This document shows positions 59,927 through 64,000 of a DNA stretch of 64,000 nucleotides, one piece after another (the first letter of the stretch is position 1; the number at the start of each line of letters is the position of its first letter). The notes beneath the pieces were generated by a model. It was given only the letters and a program-made list of their open reading frames with translations. It made no database searches and was not told the origin of the DNA. The stretch spans positions 1-64,000 of the forward strand of contig MWFE01000067.1 of the NCBI GenBank assembly GCA_002071445.1, given 5' to 3'. The translations under genes were made by a program, and so were the position numbers. The stretch comes from Bacteroidetes bacterium ADurb.Bin008 (GTDB lineage: Bacteria > Bacteroidota > Bacteroidia > Bacteroidales > Tenuifilaceae).

Positions 59927-60424
59927 CTAAATCCCTTTAAGGGCATCGTCAATATTGGAAAAAGCAAGTGGCAGCAAAAATGCCACGTCTTCCACAAGCA
60001 CAATTTTTTCTTCTCCCACCATCAACAGCTGAATGGGAGCCCCTCCCATGCGCCTGGTCTCCATCATCACCTGCCTGCATCCTCCGCAGGGGGATACGGG
60101 TTCGTCGGTCGGTTTACCTTCATATTGTGCAGCAATGGCAATAGCTTTCACGGCTATACCGGGAAATGCAGCCCCGGCATAGAACAGGGCAACCCTTTCG
60201 GCGCATAAGCCCGAAGGATAAGCTCCATTCTCCTGATTGCTGCCCATCACAACCTCGCCATTGGCGAGCAGTACTGCTGCCCCAACAGCAAAATGGGAAT
60301 ATGGGGAATAGCTGGATTTAACGGCCTCCTTGGCCTTCAATGCCAACGACTGAAGTGGCTCCGGCACTTCTTTCAATGCGGAGAATGCCGAGAATTTAAA
60401 ACCAAACTCTTCTCTTTTTACCAT
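59927..60424 (-). CDS. cdd: Cytidine deaminase
   Basis: This enzyme converts cytidine and deoxycytidine to the uridine forms in pyrimidine salvage. The zinc motifs are visible as GLCAERVALF (Cys plus catalytic Glu) and PCGGCRQ. I start at the ATG at 60424 (165 residues, MVKREEFGFKFSAF), the normal family length. The open frame reaches 60616, but a TACCTTTG promoter box at 60468-60475 lies inside that extension, and the extra residues do not look like coding sequence. Confidence 0.9.
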   Translation of the reverse strand: MVKREEFGFKFSAFSALKEVPEPLQSLALKAKEAVKSSYSPYSHFAVGAAVLLANGEVVMGSNQENGAYPSGLCAERVALFYAGAAFPGIAVKAIAIAAQYEGKPTDEPVSPCGGCRQVMMETRRMGGAPIQLLMVGEEKIVLVEDVAFLLPLAFSNIDDALKGI

Positions 60425-60467
60425 GGGAAACGGTTTTACGTAATGCCAATAGGGATATTCCAACAAC

Positions 60468-60475
60468 CAAAGGTA
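60468..60475 (-). promoter_or_regulatory. -7 promoter box of cdd
   Basis: TACCTTTG on the minus strand fits TAnnTTTG and lies 43 bases upstream of the chosen cdd start, which supports that start. A CTTG at 18-base spacing may be the -33 element. Confidence 0.6.
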
Positions 60476-60617
60476 CAAAAATACCCAAATATCCAAGTGG
60501 CAAGGGAAAAATTGGGCATGGCCATAGCCCTTTTCAACATTCATGGTCTTTTTGTTATGGTCATTTTTGGTTTTAAATTGTTTGCCAAAATCCATTTTTA
60601 TTTTTGGCAAGAACATC

Positions 60618-60625
60618 TATATTTG
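60618..60625 (+). promoter_or_regulatory. -7 promoter box of the glucosaminidase gene
   Basis: TATATTTG matches TAnnTTTG; TTTT at 60595-60598 sits at 19-base spacing. The predicted transcription start is only about ten bases from the ATG at 60641. Confidence 0.6.
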
Positions 60626-60640
60626 GATAAAATTTCTCGC

Positions 60641-61585
60641 ATGCGAAAAGCCATAATTCTAATAGCCTCAATTGTTTGCGCCACAAGTACCTTTGGCCAG
60701 AAAACAATGTCACGAGAACAGTACATCCTTGCCTATCAATCGATTGCAAGGGCACAAATGGAAAAGTATGGTGTTCCTGCCAGCATAATACTGGCTCAGG
60801 GAATGCTGGAAAGCGGAAACGGGAACAGCACCCTGGCGGTTCAGGGCAATAATCACTTTGGCATAAAATGCCACAATTCATGGTCGGGGCAGAAGATATA
60901 CCACGATGATGATGCCAAGGGGGAGTGTTTCAGGAAGTACAAATCGGTGGAGCATTCCTATCGCGATCATTCCGAATTCCTCCGGGGAGGACGAAGGTAT
61001 GCCTTCCTGTTCGACCTTGCTCCCACCGATTTCAGAGCATGGGCAAAGGGCTTAAAAGATGCCGGATACGCCACAGATCCGCAGTATGCCGATAGGTTGA
61101 TTAAGATTATCGAGGAGAACAAGCTTTACATTATCGATAGGGGCGTGGACATAAAAATTGAATCGCCCACCAAGGGTACGGGAAGCCTGGTTGACCCGGA
61201 GAATTTCACCATCGACATTTTCAAACAGCGCGAGGTTTACACCCGCAACCGCATAAAATACATTAAAGTAAAAGAGGGCGACACATACGAAACACTGACT
61301 CGCGAAATGGAATTGATGCCATGGCAATTAGCTAAATATAACGATATGGAGCGTGGAGGCAAGCTTACCGTGGGACAGGATCTATACTTCCAGCCCAAGC
61401 GTAGTAAAGCCGAGCCAAACCACCCCATTCATACGGTGGAAGAGGGCGAAACCATGTACTCCATATCGCAGCTGTATGGCATTAAGCTGAAGTCGCTGTA
61501 CAAGAGGAATAGGATGAGCCTTGGCACTAACCCCGAAGTTGGCGAGAAGATCTACCTGAGAGGGCGCAGGCCAAAAGATAAGTAG
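60641..61585 (+). CDS. Glucosaminidase (GH73) with C-terminal LysM repeats
   Basis: The 314-residue exported peptidoglycan hydrolase has a signal peptide (MRKAIILIASIVCATSTFGQ), a GH73 N-acetylglucosaminidase domain (about 25-165, with SIILAQGMLESGNGNSTLAV giving the catalytic Glu, then NNHFGIKC) and two LysM modules (about 205-250 and 265-310) that bind glycan. I reject the upstream extension of the frame to 60293 because the signal peptide begins at 60641 and a promoter lies just before it. It probably acts in cell-wall turnover or daughter-cell separation. Confidence 0.92.
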   Translation: MRKAIILIASIVCATSTFGQKTMSREQYILAYQSIARAQMEKYGVPASIILAQGMLESGNGNSTLAVQGNNHFGIKCHNSWSGQKIYHDDDAKGECFRKYKSVEHSYRDHSEFLRGGRRYAFLFDLAPTDFRAWAKGLKDAGYATDPQYADRLIKIIEENKLYIIDRGVDIKIESPTKGTGSLVDPENFTIDIFKQREVYTRNRIKYIKVKEGDTYETLTREMELMPWQLAKYNDMERGGKLTVGQDLYFQPKRSKAEPNHPIHTVEEGETMYSISQLYGIKLKSLYKRNRMSLGTNPEVGEKIYLRGRRPKDK

Positions 61586-61599
61586 GCAACAACGATTGT

Positions 61600-62577
61600 T
61601 TACAGAAATCTATACCCCCCAATCCCTCTGAATCCCATGAGCAGTTCCTTTATGGGTAGGCTGCGCCTGCCGGGCAACTGCATTTCGTCGATGGAAACAG
61701 TTCCCAGGGCACAATGGACATGCACAAATGAACTGCCATCGGTGTAAATGGATCCGGGAAGGCAGTTGCCCTTGAAAGTGCTTACAAAAGTGCTTTTCAA
61801 CAATCTCACCGTCATAGTTTGCCCTTTCCCGTCGGTGAGCTCCGACCAGGCCCCCGGGCTGGGGCTCAATCCCCTAATAAAATTATGCACCTGAACAGCG
61901 GGGAAATTCCAATTTACCCTGCACCTTTCCTTGACCAGTTTGGGTGCCGGTTTCAACTGGTCGGCACGAATGCCTACGGTGGCCTGATCAATGGGTTTAT
62001 ATTGCCCGGAGGCAAGCAGTTCAATGGTGTTCAATACCAAATTGGCACCCGGTGCCAGCATCCTGTCATGAAGTTGCCCTGCAGTTTCGTTTTGGCCAAT
62101 TTCAATCTCCTCCCTAAGGAGTATTTTTCCAGTATCAATCTTGCTATCAAGCAGAAAAGTTGTCAAGCCCGTCTTACTCTCGCCATTGATAATCGCCCAG
62201 TTAATGGGAGCTGCTCCCCTGTACTGCGGCAGCAGCGAGGCATGCAGGTTGAAAGTCCCCAATCGGGGGATACCCCATACCACTTCGGGCAACATTCTAA
62301 ATGCCACCACTACCATGATATCGGGTTTGAGGGAGGTTAAGCGTTCAACAAATTCACTGTTTCTCAACTTCTCGGGCTGCAACACCTCAATGTGATGATC
62401 GAGTGCAAAGGTTTTAACCGGCGATTGTGAAACCTTTTGCCCCCTGCCGGCAGGCCTATCGGGAGTAGTTACCACCGCCGGTACAGGGTAGCCCGCATGG
62501 AGAATTGCCTTCAAAGGCTCCACGGCAAAATCTGGAGTTCCCAGAAAAACAATCTTGATATGGTTACTATGGGACAT
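61600..62577 (-). CDS. fmt: Methionyl-tRNA formyltransferase
   Basis: Fmt formylates initiator Met-tRNA with 10-formyltetrahydrofolate. The 325-residue protein has IKIVFLGTPDFAVEPLKAIL, the folate-binding LHASLLPQYRGAAPINWAIINGE (Asn and His of the catalytic triad) and SKIDTGKILLREEIEI. The C-terminal OB domain follows (about 210-310). It converges with the glucosaminidase gene, 14 bases apart. Confidence 0.96.
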   Translation of the reverse strand: MSHSNHIKIVFLGTPDFAVEPLKAILHAGYPVPAVVTTPDRPAGRGQKVSQSPVKTFALDHHIEVLQPEKLRNSEFVERLTSLKPDIMVVVAFRMLPEVVWGIPRLGTFNLHASLLPQYRGAAPINWAIINGESKTGLTTFLLDSKIDTGKILLREEIEIGQNETAGQLHDRMLAPGANLVLNTIELLASGQYKPIDQATVGIRADQLKPAPKLVKERCRVNWNFPAVQVHNFIRGLSPSPGAWSELTDGKGQTMTVRLLKSTFVSTFKGNCLPGSIYTDGSSFVHVHCALGTVSIDEMQLPGRRSLPIKELLMGFRGIGGYRFL

Positions 62578-62715
62578 GGTGATATTTAGAGACTTATTTA
62601 ACTGTTAAATAGTGTTTTCGCGGTGTGGTTAGTTGCCGATTACAGAGCACTTTCGTATCAAGGTACAACTTTAATTGATAGGGGCTGTGTTGTTAGAATA
62701 TGCACTGCAATGGTA

Positions 62716-64000
62716 TCATAATGAGTAATAATAGTTTTTAATTTTTTTCGCCATAAGTTTACGGCGTTCCAAAAGAAAATCCTCGTAATGTGATGCATCC
62801 ATATTCACGATGTTTTCAGGAATACAGTTTATACTCAAGTTTTCCTTTAACAATGATAGTTCTGAAATATTACCAAATTTCATTTCCTTCGAATCACATT
62901 GCTCAAAGACTGTTTTGAAATAGTCATTTGGAGCTTTATCTCCGATTGAAATATTCGTTTGAGTGTCAAGATAAGTATAATTGGCTATTTGATTATATTT
63001 TGATTTATCGGTTATTCCATTTTTCTGCAAGTACCCTTTCGGGAAAATATGATGTATATCGCCCATAATTGAAATTAAATCTCGGACTTTCGTGCCATTC
63101 ATTAAAAGTGAATTATCACTGTTATGTACTTGTGCAGCTAGAAACACATTGAAAAAAGGGCTATTAATTGCCGAAGTTTCTAAGTCTTGAACTAATCCAA
63201 CTTTCCAAAAACTATCAGATAAATTGGCTTCCTCTACCTCTTTGAAATAATCAATAAATCCTTTTTCAGAAATCCTACGAATATCCAAATCCATTACAGT
63301 TTCGGGTGAAGTGATATATCGACTTGTCAAGGTTGATAATACATACCATTTTGAAACATAATGTTTTATTTGAGTCTTGTCAATTTGATTACTTGAATTA
63401 AGTATTAGATAAAGGGTATATGCAAAATCCAGTGTCATTTGTGAGTTTGTCAATCTGCTTGAGATAAATCCTGCTGATTTTATTGCAAGAATGAAGTTTG
63501 TAAATGCAAACTCATTCATAAAATCAATTACACCTTCAGTTAGTTTTCCAAATGAAGCTTCTGCAATTTCTTCTTTATAGTCTCGCGTTTCAAAGTCACG
63601 ACCTCCTAATAAGCTTACCAAGTCTTTCATTTTTCCGCGACTGAATTTGTACATAAAAGCAACACGTAAAATATCACCATAATTTGGATCATAAATTTCT
63701 TCTCTATCGTCTTTTAGCCATTTAATTTTAGGAGCAAATTTTGATTCCATGAACTCCTTATCTTTGGACATTTCATGATACCAGTCTGGTTGTACTGCCA
63801 AATGAGAAAAATAGTCTATTGCTTTGCGAAGCTCATTGCCACCATATTTTACATTTGCTGCAATTTTTGACATAGCAAAATCAGATTGATTCAGTTTCGC
63901 TCCTTGACTATTTATTCTGATAAATATTTCAGTTACTTCATCAATTGTCAGTTCCTTATCCAGTGTAATAACTCCAATTTGGCGGTTTTTTATTCCTATT
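62716..64000 (-). CDS. DUF262 / HNH (GmrSD-like) protein, 5' end outside window
   Basis: The frame stays open past the internal Met at 63873 to the window edge; the added codons read EIFIRINSQGAKLNQSDFAMSKI, the DUF262 (GmrS-type) motif, so the gene is partial at its N terminus. The visible part continues with a helical region and the HNH-like DIHHIFPKGYL motif (DUF1524/GmrD type). Proteins with this layout are modification-dependent restriction enzymes or related phage-defence nucleases. The product would be a single-chain GmrSD-like enzyme; the target modification is unknown. The region is more AT-rich than the core genes, consistent with horizontal acquisition. Confidence 0.82.
   Translation of the reverse strand, partial: IGIKNRQIGVITLDKELTIDEVTEIFIRINSQGAKLNQSDFAMSKIAANVKYGGNELRKAIDYFSHLAVQPDWYHEMSKDKEFMESKFAPKIKWLKDDREEIYDPNYGDILRVAFMYKFSRGKMKDLVSLLGGRDFETRDYKEEIAEASFGKLTEGVIDFMNEFAFTNFILAIKSAGFISSRLTNSQMTLDFAYTLYLILNSSNQIDKTQIKHYVSKWYVLSTLTSRYITSPETVMDLDIRRISEKGFIDYFKEVEEANLSDSFWKVGLVQDLETSAINSPFFNVFLAAQVHNSDNSLLMNGTKVRDLISIMGDIHHIFPKGYLQKNGITDKSKYNQIANYTYLDTQTNISIGDKAPNDYFKTVFEQCDSKEMKFGNISELSLLKENLSINCIPENIVNMDASHYEDFLLERRKLMAKKIKNYYYSL

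Noticed and set aside
60425..60616. 64-residue N-terminal extension of cytidine deaminase
   Set aside because: It exceeds the family length, contains a promoter-like box and has no family similarity.
60293..60640. 116-residue N-terminal extension of the glucosaminidase
   Set aside because: A signal peptide and a promoter box lie at the downstream ATG, and the extension is antisense to cdd.

Overview
The window comes from a member of the Bacteroidota, most likely Bacteroidales or a close relative. Three things point there. Several transcription units have promoters of the Bacteroidota form TTTG - about 20 bases - TAnnTTTG. Two very large secreted proteins end in the C-terminal sorting domain of the type IX secretion system (T9SS). 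The gene families (DUF3467, DUF4199, ABC permease/M1-peptidase fusion, single-subunit ComEC) are typical of the phylum. I cannot name the genus.

Layout. 0.2-7.7 kb, minus strand: a six-gene operon-like block with two ABC ATPases, two membrane proteins (one fused to an M1-like zinc peptidase), a GntR/YtrA-type repressor and a DUF2807 adhesin-like protein, headed by a promoter with a perfect inverted-repeat operator. 7.7-10.3 kb: an accessory patch with an MNT/HEPN toxin-antitoxin-like pair and a YhcG (DUF1016) nuclease, surrounded by non-coding sequence with short shared motifs. 10.3-26.1 kb, minus strand: core information-processing genes. The order of transcription is rpsU-xerC-hpf, then tRNA-Thr(UGU)-Tyr-Gly-Thr(GGU)-tuf-tRNA-Trp-secE-nusG-rplK-rplA-rplJ-rplL-rpoB-rpoC, then DUF3467 and rsmI. 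26.1-34.3 kb: an outer-membrane beta-barrel protein, nitroreductase, glycosyltransferase, DUF4199 protein, the SRP RNA, trkA and comEC.

34.4-51.9 kb: a 4050-residue and a 1234-residue T9SS-secreted multidomain protein with identical terminator hairpins, separated by 1.5 kb packed with short palindromes and a duplicated 250-bp block. 52.2-64 kb: metabolic and housekeeping genes: gap, a MORN-repeat protein, dnaK, panB, an RluA-type pseudouridine synthase, a probable adenylate cyclase with PAS and receiver-like regions, cytidine deaminase, a glucosaminidase with LysM repeats, fmt, and the 3' part of a DUF262/HNH (GmrSD-like) gene running off the right edge.

How they work together. The central block makes RNA polymerase, elongation factors and ribosomal stalk proteins from one strong tRNA-headed promoter. 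The first operon looks like a signal-responsive ABC export or envelope-stress unit. The giant secreted proteins would be exported by a T9SS whose machinery is outside the window. The candidate defence functions (HEPN/MNT, YhcG nuclease, DUF262/HNH) lie in two separate places and do not form one recognisable system. I did not find a clearly undescribed system. The strongest non-obvious signals are the operator at 7637-7660, the 15-bp-stem hairpin between rplL and rpoB, the palindrome-rich region at 46.9-48.0 kb, the 1.8-kb internal repetition in the giant gene, and the nucleotide-specificity residues of the cyclase.
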